Shown: positions 23,168 through 36,770 of the stretch, in pieces
Numbering within the stretch: the stretch's first letter is position 1
Layout of the letters: every line of letters starts with the position of its first letter
Assembly (NCBI RefSeq): GCF_029867415.1
Contig: NW_026705190.1
Coordinates: forward strand, 62,001-126,000
Origin: Vicia villosa
Taxonomy: Eukaryota; Streptophyta; Magnoliopsida; Fabales; Fabaceae
DNA length: 64,000 bases
Reading direction: 5' to 3'
The notes under the pieces: generated by a model
What the model was told of the DNA's origin: nothing
What the model saw: the letters and a program-made list of their open reading frames with translations, nothing else
Database searches by the model: none
Made by a program: the position numbers and the translations under genes

Positions 23168-25020
23168 TTAAATGTCATGTTGACTTTTATCTTCTTTATC
23201 GCCAAGAGAATCTGCAAAAGAAATAGTCTTTTTCTTTGGTACCCACATCTTCTTGGGTCCTTTCTTGTTAGATTTTCTCAAGTTCTGATTGAACTTGGGT
23301 TTAACATTGTAAGCAATAGGAGGAACATCATGATAATTTTTAATGTGAGTTTCATGATATTTCCTAGATTGTGTCACATGCTTTTTGGTGTGTGTTATGT
23401 GAAAACTTTGAGCATGTGAAGTGTGCCTAATATCATGGGAGTGCCCATACTTGAACTGATCATACAATGGCTTGTATGTGAATTTCATTTCATCAACAGG
23501 TTCAAGTTTGTATGGGGTTTCACCCTCAAAACCAATGCCGACTCTTTTGTTTCCAGACACAGCATATATCATAGAAGCTAGCTGACTTCTGCCAATACTT
23601 CTAGATAAGAACTTCCTGAAACTTAAATCATATTCTTTCAGAATATGGTTTAGACTAGGAGTGGATTTTTCTGAATCAGAAGGAGATCCAACATTATTGG
23701 ATAATTTAAAAGTTTTTCTTTTAATTCAGAATTCTCCAACTCAAGCTTCTTTGTTTCAAATTCAAATAGCTTTTTCAGCTTTTTGTATTTGAGACTGATC
23801 TGAGACTTGAGTTCCAGAAGTTCAGTTAGACCGGAAACTAACTCATCTCTAGTAAGTTCAGAAAATACCTCTTCAGAATCTGATTCTGATGTAGATTCTG
23901 ATCCGTCATCTTCTGTCGCCATCAGCGCACAGTTAGCCTGCTCATCTTCAGAGTCTGAATCATCTTCTGACTCATCCCAGGTTGCCATAAGACCTTTCTT
24001 CTTATGAAACTTCTTCTTGGGATTTTCCTTCTGAAGTTTTGGACATTCATTCTTGAAGTGTCCAGGCTCATTGCATTCATAGCACATGACCTTCTTCTTG
24101 TCAAATCTTCTGTCATCAGAAGATTCTCCACGTTCAAATTTCTTTGAACTTCTGACGCCTCTGAACTTCCTTTGCTTGTTCTTCCAGAGTTGATTCAGCC
24201 TTCTGGAGATCAAGGACAGTTCATCTTCTTCTTCAGATTCTGATTCTTCAGGATCTTCTTCTCTAGCCTGAAAAGCGTTAGTGCATTTCTTGATATTGGA
24301 TTTTAATGCAATAGACTTACCTTTCTTTTGAGGCTCATTTGCGTCCAGCTCTATTTCATGACTTCTCAAGGCACTGATAAGCTCTTCCAGAGAAACTTCA
24401 TTCAGATTCTTTGCAATCTTGAATGCAGTCACCATAGGACCCCATCTTCTGGGTAAGCTTCTGATGATCTTCTTTACGTGATCAGCCTTGGTGTATCCCT
24501 TGTCAAGAACTCTCAATCCAGCAGTAAGAGTTTGAAATCTTGAAAACATCTTTTCAATGTCTTCATCATCCTCCATCTTGAAGGCTTCATACTTTTGGAT
24601 TAAAGCGAGAGCTTTAGTCTCCTTGACTTGAGCATTTCCTTCATGAGTCATTTTCAAGGACTCATATATGTCATAGGCCGTTTCCCTGTTAGATATCTTC
24701 TCATACTCAGCATGAGAGATAGCATTCAGCAAAATAGTTCTGCATTTATGATGATTCCTGAAAAGCTTCTTCTGATCATCGTTCATTTCTTGCCTTGTCA
24801 GCTTTACGCCACTGGCATTTACTGGATGTTTGTAACCATCCATCAGAAGATCCCATAGATCACCATCTAGACCAAGAAAGTAACTTTCCAGTTTATCTTT
24901 CCAGTATTCAAAGTTTTCACCGTCAAATACCGGCGGTCTAGTATAACCATTGTTACCGTTGTGTTGCTCAGCAGAGCCAGATGTAGATGCAGGTGTAGAC
25001 TTTTCACTTTCATCAACCAT
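23168..25020 (-). pseudogene. gag: Gag of element A with one frameshift
   Basis: Starts at ATG 25020 and matches the gags of B and C through the zinc knuckle (CYECNEPGHFKNECP). Near 23703-23707 one T of the run in 'ataattttaaaag' (as in C) is missing. This shifts the frame, giving an early stop at 23650 (456 codons). The original frame resumes and is open at 23168-23572 (GIGFEGETPYKLEPVDEM...). The truncated product would keep the capsid-like domain and knuckle and lose the His/Lys-rich tail. Confidence 0.88.
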
Positions 25021-25092
25021 CTTTTACTGAAGCGTTTTTCTCTTCCTGAATCTTTTCTAAACACGGTTAAGTGCTTGCACCTTAGAACCGGC

Positions 25093-25104
25093 GCTCAGAT
25101 GCCA
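25093..25104 (-). other. Primer-binding site of element A
   Basis: Minus strand TGGCATCTGAGC. One further base is changed compared with B and C. Confidence 0.75.
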
Positions 25105-25106
25105 AT

Positions 25107-26311
25107 TGAAGGATAGAAAAACACTTAGAAAGGGGGGGTTTGAATAAGTGTAGCTTTAAAAACTTGACAGATAAAAATAAATTGCACAGTTATTTTTATC
25201 CTATTTCGTTGTTAACTAAACTACTCCAGTCCACCCCCGCAGAGATGATTTACCTCAACTGAGGATTTAATCCACTAATCGCACGGATTACAATGGTTCT
25301 CCACTTAGTCAGCAACTAAGTCTTCCAGAGTCTTCTGATCACACACTGATCACTCCAGGAACAACTGCTTAGATACCCTCTAAGACTTTCTAGAGTATAC
25401 TGATCCACACGATCACTCTAGTTACAACCTGCTTAGATAACCTCTAAGACTTCCTAGAGTATTCTGATCCACACGATCACTCTAGTTCCTTACAACTTAA
25501 TGTAATCAATTCTAAGAGTATTACAATTGCTTCTTAAAAGCTATAATCACAAACTGTGATATTTCTCTTAACGTTTAAGCTTAATCTCACTAATATATTA
25601 CAACAGCAATGTAGTGAGCTTTGATGAAGATGAAGATTCTGAGCTTTGAGTAGAACAGAGTTTCAGCAAGTTAATATGAGTTGTTTTGTGCAGAATCGTT
25701 AACCTTGCTTCTCATCAGAACTTCATATTTATAGGCGTTGGAGAAGATGACCGTTGAGTGCATTTAATGCTTTGCGTGTTCCGTACAGCATCGCATTTAA
25801 TGTTATACGCTTTTGTCAACTACCTCGAGCCTTGTTCACGCTGTGTCTACTGACGTTGCCTATAATAGCTTTTAACGTTCCTTTTGTCAGTCAGCGTAGC
25901 TTGCCACTTGTACTTCCTTCTGATCTGATGTTTGTGAATACTACGTTTGAATATCATCAGAGTCAAACAGCTTGGTGCAAAGCATCTTCTGATCTTCTGA
26001 CCTTGAAGTGCTTCTGAGCGTGATACCATCAGAACTTCAGTGCTTCTGATCTCATGTTCTTCTGATGCTTCCATAGACCCATGTTCTGATTCTGCTTCGA
26101 CCATCTTCTGATGTCTTGCCAGACCATGTTCTGGTGTTGCATGCTGAACCCTTGAGACAAAGCTTCTGAGCGCTGAATTATGCATACTCTTTATATATTT
26201 CCTGAAAAGGAAATTGCATTGGATTAGAGTACCATATTATCTTAAGCAAAATTCATATTATTGTTATCATCAAAACTAAGATAATTGATCAGAACAATTC
26301 TTGTTCTAACA
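25107..26311 (-). repeat. 5' LTR of element A
   Basis: 1205 bp, pairing with 7832-9036 and followed by TACCC (26312-26316). Predicted TATA box CCTATAAATA (minus strand) at 25726-25735. Two CTAGAGT...ACTCTAG units at 25365-25484. Confidence 0.93.
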
Positions 26312-26841
26312 TACCCAACTGGATTTGGGCCTTCAATCACAGCTTATTTGTTGTTACAATATAACAGTTACTTTTGTTACAATCAAGGTCTTCAATCTTT
26401 TAGTTTCCGTGAATATCTCCATATTTAGAAACTATATAATCTTCAAATATTCTGATTTGATTCTTCTTATTGATTCCTCAAATCTTCTTATTGACTCTTT
26501 AGACCTGTTATGTATATATGTCTTTATTTGATTTGCATAATATCCCTGAATATTAATTCTGCATTCTTCTGTCGTTATTAAATCACACATATTTAATTAA
26601 AACTCTTCACTTCAACTCAGGCATGTTGTAACATCTCATGTGACATGTTATTCCAGATGTTGAATTACTTCAAGATAACATGTTCTATCATTCTAGTGGG
26701 ACTTTTTGTTGTACCTGTTCTTCTTAACATGTTTTCACAGTACATTATTGCTGGTATTATTTGTTTAAAAAATTAAGCCAACCCTAAAATCTAGGAACTA
26801 ACACACTTAACAAACATTCCCCGGAAACGACGTCATTTCGT
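26312..26841. other. Unidentified sequence, right flank of element A, ending in an Athila-like primer site
   Basis: AT-rich, no ORF, with several ACATGTT words (26624-26735). At 26818-26835 the minus strand reads TGACGTCGTTTCCGGGGA, 15 of 18 bases identical to the Athila primer site TGGCGCCGTTGCCGGGGA. This suggests decayed Athila-type internal sequence. Confidence 0.4.
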
Positions 26842-27865
26842 TGATGCAGGAAAGCGGAAAGCAAAAGATTTAGAAGTATTCCAAGATTTAACGTGTCCAC
26901 AGAGAATAGTGCGAGGGAAAGAAAGCCATTCAACGGTTTCCGCATTTTTGAGCTTGGGTTTAAATAAACTGAAAGTAAAAAGGTATAAACAGGAAAGTAA
27001 ATTTGTTCTTCAGAGAGAACAACCTATCAAGCATGAATATACACTTACTCGTCACAAACTTAAACTTATCTATCACGTGCCCTCAACCTACAATAATCGT
27101 CAAAATCATCATGTATCTCTCACATCAGTGCCCATTTTTGCAACATCTACGAGACGTATCACAATAAAGGTTATGTCTAACACAAAGTTACGAGAACAGC
27201 CGTATTCTCGCGTCTGCGATCACTCATGCGAAACTCAAACACGGAAGCATTAAGCTTCGATACACAAGTGATTGTTAGCTCTAAACTTATTTCTAGAATT
27301 GAGAAACTAACATTTTTCCTCCCTTAATCTAGTTTCGTGATGTATATTTCTACAACAATACAAATCCAAACATGAATACAAAAATATTAAGGAAAGCATC
27401 AAGATTGATTTGTAAAACAAATTTTATACAATGCCATGAGCGATAAATATACATGATTTCAAATTAAATGTACATACAAACCCAACAAAAAGAAATACAC
27501 AAAGAGGAAGAGAGAAAAACGAAGCATCTCACGGGTTGTCAGCTTCGATTGATGAGAAATCCATTTCCAATCATCCACATGCAAGACCCAAGTGTTGTTT
27601 TCTAAGCTAATCTAACTAAAAATGACATGGAATGGAATTGGGACCAAAAAAAAACCAAATACCATTAACCATAACTGTGCTGAAATGACAAAAATATAGG
27701 CAAAATTCTCACAAGCGCACTAAGCGGGCTCACTAGGCTTAGCGCGCTTCCATTTATTACAAAAATATTTGGATTTGCAAAGGGAACCGCGCTTAACAAG
27801 CTTACAAAGTTGGATCTACCTCTGCCACGAAAGTTGTAGCGCACTAGAGATGGGGCTTAGCGGGC
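26842..27865 (-). repeat. Probable Athila-like LTR, split by the Ogre-like solo LTR (continues at 48310-48557)
   Basis: Bounded on one side by the decayed primer site at 26818-26835. It probably ends in ...TTGATCA near 48557, giving ~1.27 kb, close to the 1.33-kb LTRs of element F. It contains inverted GC-rich words (AGCGCACTAAG / CTTAGCGCGCT) at 27712-27865. Open frames such as 26909-27253 show no domain. Confidence 0.4.
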
Positions 27866-29526
27866 TGTAATACGGTAGGAGAACTGACTTTTTAAATGTT
27901 GCGGATAGTAAGAGTCGCCACCGACTTTTATTTTATCCAATTGGAAAGGCTAAAAGAACATGAAAGACCTTTTGAAAAGATTTTGAGTTTGGGGGGTAAG
28001 TTATACAAAGGGAAGGTGTAAGCACCCTTTGTATCCATGGTTATCCATGGGTTCTTAATTGCTTAGCTCACTTTGTTTGAAATGTTTGAAAAGAAGTGTA
28101 GTGTGTGTTTAGAAAAGATTTTTGAATAAGGACTTTAACTTGTAAATAAGTGTAGCCTTTTGGAAATTGTTTTGAAAATAAGTGTATGAAAAGTAGTTTT
28201 GAAGTATTGTGAGCAAGCAGTTAAGCGCTACCTACCCTAAGTTCGTCTTTCTTGTTCTTTAAGTCTTTCGTTTGAAGGGCTATCCATACCAATTTTTAGG
28301 CATGTAGTCTTTTCATTGGATATACGGGTTATCGAGGGTTGTCGTTTGCCATAAGTTTATCCATACCATAAGAAAGGTAGGAAGTCTTAGGAAAGGACGA
28401 GAATAGTCATTTAGGCGACCATTAAGGATACCTTAGCATTCGAAGGGACGATCATCATTTGTCGAGGCAACATCGAGGGACATGATCGTTTTTTAATCGT
28501 AGGCAACTCGAATGGACTATGATCTTTTATGATGATTTTTCGTAGGCAGCAAGCTAAAGTATCCCTACATCCGAGGGACTTGACTATTTTGATCGAAAGG
28601 CAGCATAAAAGGGATTACCCTAAAGGTGTGTGGGTGCAACAATCACGTGGGTTAAATTCAGATATTTATCTTGCATTAGGTGAACTATATTCAATTAATT
28701 GTTTTGCCACTCCCTATTTTACTAACCACGCAGTTAATAACAATTATAATGTGCGGAAAGTAAAGTCCTACGCTATTACAGGGCTTCGGGACTAGGGGAT
28801 ACATGACCAAAACGGGGGGATGCGGAAAGTAAAGTGCGGGAATTTAAAAGTCCTAATTACTATTACATCAGAATTGAATAAGCGACCTATACATAATTTC
28901 TAGAATTTTAAAGGAACAATTTAAATAAATAAATAAAAATTTAGACACGCATGCGACAATCAATCGAGCGTTTGAAATTATGAGAAATCAAACCTTTTGG
29001 AAGTTTATGTGAAAAACCTATTTTTTAAACCTAATTTTAATTAATTATCAAATCAAGAATAATCCTAATTAATGTCCTTATTAAATTCATTATATACAAA
29101 ATAAAAATTAATTGACTAAAATGTAAGCCTAATTATTTTTAACCTAATAGTTAATTAAAAAAATTAATTAATTAAACACTTTTTAATATTTTAAAGAAAA
29201 AAAAAAGAACTTTAGAAAAAAACTAAGTTATTTGTTATGCAAAATAAAATTATCTATGTGTAAAAAAGGAAAGAAAACAATTTAAGAAAACCAAACAAAA
29301 GAGAAAGTAAGTAAAAAATAAAAAAAAATAAGAGAACCTGGCGTATGATCCAGTGTGCCATGATTCTGAGGGTCTATGATATGTCTGTGTCTCCACAAGC
29401 ATTGAATTCGACTGTGCAATAATCTGAGGGCTGAGAGGCAATGACGTAGCATATGTGTGTAGGTGGGGAAAGCACAGGATCCGTGTTTGAAGGATTTGAA
29501 AAAATATTGTCAATCCTGGGGATCGA

Positions 29527-31525
29527 TGTAACACCCCGTAATTTCATGAATTAATTTAATCAAGTTAAATTAATTATTCGAAAATTATTTAACTATTCAG
29601 TAGTTAAAATTGGATTTTTGGAAGAATTACGGGAATTATTGTTATTGGGCCATGACGTAATTAGTAAAAAGGGAGGTAGGTGCCAATGGAGAGGCCTTAC
29701 TAACTAATTATCCTATTTTTTTATAAAATAGGGAAATGATGAAAATAAAGGAAATTGGGAAAAAAAGAAGGTTAGAGGCAAAAGGAACAGAAGTCTGAGA
29801 ACTAAAGAGTACGTGAAAGAGAGAAGAGCCAAAGGAGAAGGAGACCTTCGAAGATTTGACTCTGAGGTAAGGGGTGATTACTCTAATTATGTAGTATTAT
29901 GATTTTGATGATGATAGGATTGAATTAAGGGATTAGAATCTCTATTTGGGATGTTAGGTTTTGTGAAATACCAACACTGACATGCATGATTTGATGAATT
30001 GACTGCAATTGATGATGTAGTATGGTTACATGATGTTATGGTATGTTATTTGTGCATTAGAATCATGTATTTGGAGTATTTTGATGTTATTGGTGATCAA
30101 TTTCGTAATGGTATGAGTTGGTATGTGTTTGAGATGCATAAAAGCCTTAAAAATCATGTTTTTCAGCTACTGGGTTCGTGGGAACCGGTTCCCATGTGGG
30201 AGGAACCGAGTTCCAGTGTTTTTAAACGTTAAAAATGGCATTTTTGGGTCCAGGAACCGGTTCCCATGTGGGAGGAACCGGGTTCCAGTACAAATTCCAG
30301 CAGCACGTTTTGAAAACTATTCTAACTTTAAAAGCTTCTAATTTTTGAACCGTAAGTCCGTTTTAGACGCTGTTTTGGACGTTGTTTCTTAAATTAAATA
30401 CTCTACGATATAAAGTAAAGAAAAAAACAATAACTTGATTTTATTTTTAAAATCTTGATTGATTTCGTTTATGGCTTGTTTTGTACATTGTGTGCATGAT
30501 TTGGTTAATGTGACAATGTGGTGATGTTGTAATGATATAACTGTGATTTGACGTTATATGTGGTGTGAATTATATATGATGAATAGGTGATATGGACGTA
30601 AGGTCCGAGTTTTGTATCTTGTTTATAATATTTATTGGGTGATGTCTTACATGTATGCGTGTGATATATTTTATGAATGCTAAAACATATGCATGCTTAT
30701 TGGTGATGAATTGGTGATTGATAATGAGACGATGTATTACATCGGATGGGTGATGTTGTAAGAATTTTATACATTGCATTCATTTGCATACATTTTGGTG
30801 ATGGATCCCGATGATGAAAGTGGATCAAAATGGTGGGCATAATTCCCATGGTGAGGAATTTGTGCTTGTTGGACTGTATCTTGGTGATGAAAAAGATCAG
30901 TTGGATGGGTTTAACCCATGTATGGTACCACATGCATAAGAGTCTGCATGGTCTTTGTATAAATTGTGACATGTCAGGATGAAATCCGGTGTTATGATTG
31001 TGTGGTGTTATTAGTGCATATTTTTGACTTATGCTTGTGATTGGTATGAATTGATAAATCTGAATATGCTAAGTACGGTGGATAATTGCTTATGAAATTC
31101 TATATCTGATGATTTATAATGCTATTTAATTATGATGTAGTCTCACCCTTACTTTGATGATTTCAGATTGAAGTAGCGGCCTAAGCGATCGGTGAGGATG
31201 ACTCGTAGAGTTATCCGGTTATGTTGGGTCGTGTCGGTCATGCTCTGATCTTGTAACACTGGGGGACGATAGTCTTAGAGTTGCTTGTGATACACTGTTT
31301 TCCATTATTGGTTTATGTACCGTTGATTTTATTAGAGATGTTTCATAACATTGTTGAATGAGTTTCCGCTGTGCTGAACATGTGTTTTAATATTTTTAGA
31401 TTATTCCTAATAAAGCATGACAAATGACTTGGAGTTTATTTATTCTATTAATTGTAGCATCCTTGCTGTATAATTACTCTGATCCTTATTATACTTTTCG
31501 CGGGGGGTTTTAGAAGGGTGTTACA
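29527..31525 (+). repeat. 5' LTR of element D
   Basis: 1999 bp, TGTAACACCCCG...GGGTGTTACA. It contains two GGAACCGGTTCC palindromes (30180-30213, 30252-30286). Near the end is a block (about 31160-31275) with CGGTGAGGATGACTC and TGCTCTGATCTTGTAACAC, shared with the solo LTR at 56396-63095. More than ten differences from the 3' LTR occur in the first ~640 bp, so it is older than elements A-C. Confidence 0.9.
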
Positions 31526-34500
31526 ATAGTGGTATCAGAGCAGGTCGGTCCGTTCGGCCAATTGTCGAGTCAGTTGAGTTGCACGACAGCTGAATACTGT
31601 CGTCATATTATCCCTTGGTATGCGACATGTGAGTGGATCACTGTCGGTACTTGGTTGTTTGTTGTGGAAGTTGATTTGAAACAAGTGGGGGAGAAGCTTC
31701 GCTTCTCGGTTATGTTTCAGCTGTAAGATGATTGATTCAGTAGGATGTTGTTGGCAACAGCGCAAGCGTCGTTGGAGTGTTGTTTTCCGAATCGAATGGG
31801 GACTTGGAATTAAAACTTGACTGGTAATTAAGTTGGAGCATCTTGAAGGAAGATGATTAGATGTAATTGATGATTATTTGTGGTAGAGGGAAATTAGAAA
31901 GTTGGAATATATCAGCTTTGTTGGTGGACTGCGAAGTGTCAGTTAAGTAGCCTTGCTTCTCGGAAGAGGTTCGGTTGTAAGTTTGCAAAGAAGATTGCTG
32001 TCGTGATGTTTCAGAAATCGCACTTCGGCAATGGGATGTGTTGCTCAAGTTATAAGAATGTTTGTAAGTGAAGAGATATGATAAGGGGCTGTTTGAAATA
32101 TGATCGAGTTGAAGAGAATGAGTTTTGGAGTGAAATTTTCGTAAGCAAAACGCCGGAAAATTGCTGAATAGCTGCAGAACTTCAAAAATTCATAACTGGA
32201 GTTCTGGACATCTGATTTGAGTTCCGTTTGAAGCGTCGGAAAGATAAAGAGATGAACTTTGTTATAAAAATGGTTGCATCAGCTGTAACATATTTAATTG
32301 TGACAGGATGATGTTGGAAAGAGGTGAAGTTGCGGTTACGCGTGCTCTTAGAACTAGACTTGTTTGTTGGTACGGCACGGGATATCAGTGTCAGAGTTGA
32401 ACAGATTGAAGGAATAATTAAAAGGTTTGTTGAGAAGAAATTTTAGGAATTAAGTGTACCATTTGAGGAGTTTTGGAAATATCGTTTAAGGTGTCGCTGC
32501 ATGGCGTCAATGTTGCAATTTCGGACAACGATTGAAAAATTCATATCTTGAGATCCGAGTGTCTGATTTAAGTACCGTTTGGGGCATTGCAAAGCTGACT
32601 TAATAAACATGATATATGTTGTTATTTGATGTTTAAAACTTGTTTGAAATGTGTTCCCATTATAAAAACAGAGGCGTGGGAATTTTGGGTTGTTGGGAAC
32701 CGGTTCCCAGATAGAGACAACCCGGTTCCCCATAGTAAAAATCAGAGACGAGTTATGGGAAGCAGCCAGGAACCGGTTCCTGTGTGGGAGGAACCGGGTT
32801 CTACTGTGTGTTTTTGGAAAATTGTTTTTACTTTAAAAATCCATAACTTTTGATCATATGAGGAGATATTCTGAAGTCGGTTAAGGAAGCACAAAACTAG
32901 TTGAATAGGAATGCCTACTACCGTGATTGTTTGAAACAAAATTGAGTAGAATATGTTGTTGAGGAATAAGTTGATGAGATGTTCGGTAATAAAGATGATT
33001 TGAGTACCGATGGATTTTAGTGAGGAGTGAATTAGTAGAAAAGGTGAAATAAGTTTTAGTACGGTTGAAGTCGTATTTATGATGCCAAAGCAACGACATG
33101 TATCGAAGAAGAATTGTAGAGGATTTCTTACACCTATTGGTATGAGGAAGAATTGTTGAGATTCCGAGTGGAATGATACTTGGACGCAAAAGATGTCATG
33201 GGATTTAGAGTGAAACCACGAGTTACGAATGTTGTCGCGGTCTTTTACTAAGATGAGGATTTTGATTTGGAACGAGATAAATAGTAATGTACGAGAATAT
33301 TAGTGACTGTGAAGTTGGAAATACTTAACAGGTGTGTGATGCTAAGTGACCATGAAGCAGATTATGTAAAATTTTTGGATGTTGGTATCCCACTGATAAG
33401 ATCCAATGAGAGGGAAGTGTGCAAGTTGTAAAGACTCAGAGTGAACTATTGGACTATGATGATGTTAATGAGTTTGAGTGCAAACTCGGAAAAGGACACT
33501 ATTATGTAGTAACGACGGTTTATGCTTAAATGTGGTTGTCGGCTATCTATTGACAAATTGAGGACTTGATCACCCTTAATCTCTTGTTGATAGTAGACGG
33601 AATCATATAGATAGGATGAGCTTGTTTGTTACCTTAATGGTTTAGGATATGATGGATACTAAGCCGTGAGAATAATCACTCACCATGTTGTGTGAACTTA
33701 TGAAAAAGTGAATACAAAAAAGTGCAATATATTGAATGATGATTTAAGACGGGTAATCAGAGTCGCGTAGCAAAAGTGTGATGTGGAGTAGTGTGCGAGT
33801 ACTACTCGTGGGCAGTGAGGAATTAATATGCCGAGAGCCTACATAGAGAACATGAATTGATCTATATGATAGATTTAGAATCTAGTGGATGCAAGGATGT
33901 CGTGCTAGAGAATTAGAACTCTTTAGAATAATTGCCGAGACGATGAATATGTTGCTATGGTTGTACGTAGTTAACGAGTATGTATTCGGAGAAGTTAAGA
34001 CGAAGAGTTGATACTACATGATGCTATAATAATCTTGTGATGTTGTAAGGTGTTATGTAGATTTCTAAATGTAATGAGGGATCATACTCTACGAAGGACG
34101 AAGTTGATTTGATTCTTAGTGGAGAGTGGGAATCAGTTGAGCTATTTTGTAAGCAATGGTATATAGAGGCTGATGAGTTGTGTATTTATAAATGCTTGTG
34201 TGTACTCGTTCCGATGGTGGGAATGTTTTAATAGATGTAGTAACTCATGAATTGTTTTGAGTAAGTGTAAATATTACTTTATCGCTCCGATGGAAGAGTA
34301 TGTCTAAGGTTGGTACGTGGATAGATGGAATCCATTACTGCAGTGCTGATCAGTTGTGATCATATCATGGATTGTGTAAATTGTATTATTCAGTTACTGA
34401 GCGTATTGTATGGGTCGCATCTCGACGTTTCATTGTCATAAACCTTTGGAGATAGAGAGAGTGGTATACCATGGGATGGTCAAATGCGACGTAGGAGCCG

Positions 34501-34667
34501 AGATTGAGTGCATGAGACATGCTTATGTCAGATATGTCAGATGGATTTTGAGACTCGACTAAGAAGGTGTTAACGGGGAACGGGAGAGTCAGATGAAGGA
34601 CTCTTATCCGGAACTTTTCACTTAGAGTATGTTTTCGAGGACGAAAACTCTTTTAGTGGGGGAGAGT
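31526..34667 (+). other. Internal region of element D (essentially non-coding)
   Basis: The primer site TGGTATCAGAGC (tRNA-iMet) is at 31530-31541. No frame above ~100 codons holds a domain. A 3' scrap of a chromovirus pol survives at 34569-34625. A second pair of GGAACCGGTTCC-like words occurs at 32697-32801. The polypurine tract AGTGGGGGAGAGT is at 34655-34667. Confidence 0.75.
34569..34625 (+). pseudogene. Remnant of a chromovirus pol C-terminus
   Basis: One frame reads ERESQMKDSYPELF and then a stop, matching the 'TWE.E..M...YP.LF' end of chromodomain-type Ty3/gypsy polyproteins (family knowledge). Upstream sequence is out of frame. It indicates the parent family of element D. Confidence 0.5.
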
Positions 34668-35311
34668 TGTAACACCCCGTGAATTCATGAATTAATTTAA
34701 TCAAGTTAAATTAATTATTCGGAAATTATTTAATTATTCAGTAGTTAAAATTGGATTTTTGGAAGAATTACGGGAATTATTGTTATTGGGCCATGACGTA
34801 GTTAGTAAAAAGAGAGGTGCCAATGGAGAGGCCTTACTAACTAATTATCCTATTTTTTTATAAAATAGGGAAATGATGAAAATAAAGGAAATTGGGAAAA
34901 AAAGAAGGTTAGAGGCAAAAGGAACAGAAGTCTGAGAACTGAAGAGTACGTGAAACAGAGAAGAGCCAAAGGAGAAGGAGACCTTCGAAGATTCGACTCT
35001 GAGGAAAGGGGTGATTACTCTAATTATGTAGTATTATGATTTTGATGATGATAGGATTTAATTAAGGGATTAGAATCTCTATTTGGGATGTTAGGTTTTG
35101 TGAAATACCAACACTGACATGCATGATTTGATGAATTGACTGCAATTGATGATGTAGTATGGTTACATGATGTTATGGTATGTTGTTTGTGTATTAGAAT
35201 CATGTATTTGGAGTATTTTGATGTTATTGGTGATCAATTTCGTAATGGTATGAGTTGGTATGTGTTTGGGATGCATAAAAGCCTTAAAAATCATGTTTTT
35301 CAGCTACTGGG
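34668..35311 (+). repeat. 3' LTR of element D, first part
   Basis: 644 bp homologous to the start of the 5' LTR, ending in the CTGGG target duplication (35307-35311) of element C. The LTR resumes after 44893. Confidence 0.9.
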
Positions 35312-36518
35312 TGAAGGATAGAAAAACACTTAGAAAGGGGGGGTTTGAATAAGTGTAGCTTTAAAAACTTGACAGATAAAAATAAATTGCACAGTTATTT
35401 TTATCCTGGTTCGTTGTTAACTAAACTACTCCAGTCCACCCCCGCAGAGATGATTTACCTCAACCGAGGATTTAATCCACTAATCGCACGGATTACAATG
35501 GTTCTCCACTTAGTCAGCAACTAAGTCTTCCAGAGTCTTCTGATCACACACTGATCACTCCAGGAACAACTGCTTAGATACCCTCTAAGACTTTTCTAGA
35601 GTCTACTGATCCACACGATCACTCTAGTTACAACTGCTTAGTTCACTCCTAAGACTTTCCTAGAGTATTCTGATCCACACGATCACTCTAGTTCCTTACA
35701 ACTTAATGTAATCAATTCTAAGAGTTTACAAATGCTTCTTAAAAGCGATAATCACAAACTGTGATATTTCTCTTAACGTTTAAGCTTAATCTCACTAATA
35801 TATTACAACAGCAATGTAGTGAGCTTTGATGAAGATGAAGATTCTGAGCTTTGATTTGAACAGCGTTTCAGCAAGTTAATTTGAATTGTTTTGGTGCAGA
35901 ATCGTTAACCTTGCTTCTCATCAGAACTTCATATTTATAGGCGTTGGAGAAGATGACCGTTGAGTGCATTTAATGCTTTGCGTGTTCCGTACAGCATCGC
36001 ATTTAATGTTATACGCTTTTGTCAACTACCTCGAGCCTTGTTCACGCTGTGTCTACTGACGTAGCCTAGAATAGCTTTTAACGTTCCTTTTGTCAGTCAG
36101 CGTAGCTTGCCACTTGTACTTTCTTCTGATCTGATGTTTGAGAATACAACGTTTGAATATCATCAGAGTCAAACAGCTTGGTGCATAGCATCTTCTGATC
36201 TTCTGACCTCGAAGTGCTTCTGAGCGTGATACCATCAGAACTTCAGTGCTTCTGTTCTCTTGTTCTTCTGATGCTTCCATAGACCCATGTTCTGATTCTG
36301 CTTCGACCATCTTCTGATGTCTTGCCAGACCATGTTCTGATGTTGCATGCTGAACCCTTTGAGACAAAGCTTCTGAACGCTGATTTATGCATACTCTTTA
36401 TATATTTCTTGAAAAGGAAATTGCATTGGATTAGAGTACCATATTATCTTAAGCAAAATTCATATTATTGTTATCATCAAAACTAAGATAATTGATCAGA
36501 ACAAATCTTGTTCTAACA
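35312..36518 (-). repeat. 3' LTR of element C
   Basis: 1207 bp, closer to A's LTRs than to B's. Followed by the polypurine tract AAAAAGGGGGAGAT (minus strand) at 36519-36532. Confidence 0.94.
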
Positions 36519-36681
36519 ATCTCCCCCTTTTTGATGATGACAAAAACATATATAAATGATATGAATTTGCGATCAGAAAGAATAGACGGCAAAAGACAAA
36601 TTACACAGCTATAGCATAAGCATATGAATATGTCTCCCCCTGAGATTAACAATCTCCCCCTGAGATAAATAATCTCCCCCT
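36519..36681 (-). other. Polypurine tracts of element C
   Basis: The main tract abuts the LTR. Three CAGGGGGAGA copies are at about 36632, 36652 and 36672; another AAAAAGGGGGAGA tract is at 37580-37593. Confidence 0.8.
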
Positions 36682-36770
36682 GAAATAAATACTCGAAGAA
36701 CTTTAATAAAAGACTTCCCTGATTATTTCGGTAGAGACGATCATATAAGCTTCTGTCTTCAGAGAATTCA

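Larger units (their letters stand above)
7832..26311 (-). mobile_element. Element A: non-autonomous Sirevirus (Ty1/copia), interrupted by element B
   Basis: Complete element with two 1205-bp LTRs (7832-9036, 25107-26311) and 5-bp target duplication TACCC on both sides. Order on the minus strand: 5' LTR, primer site, gag (one frameshift), a short pol remnant, ORF3 and 3' LTR. Without element B it is about 9.2 kb. Protease, integrase core, reverse transcriptase and RNase H are absent, so any movement would need help in trans. By eye the LTRs differ at about four positions, so insertion is recent. Confidence 0.92.

Noticed and set aside
26909..27253. 114-codon plus-strand frame that could look like a small gene
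   Set aside because: It lies in a probable LTR, antisense to the element, with no domain, no conserved copy and ordinary composition.
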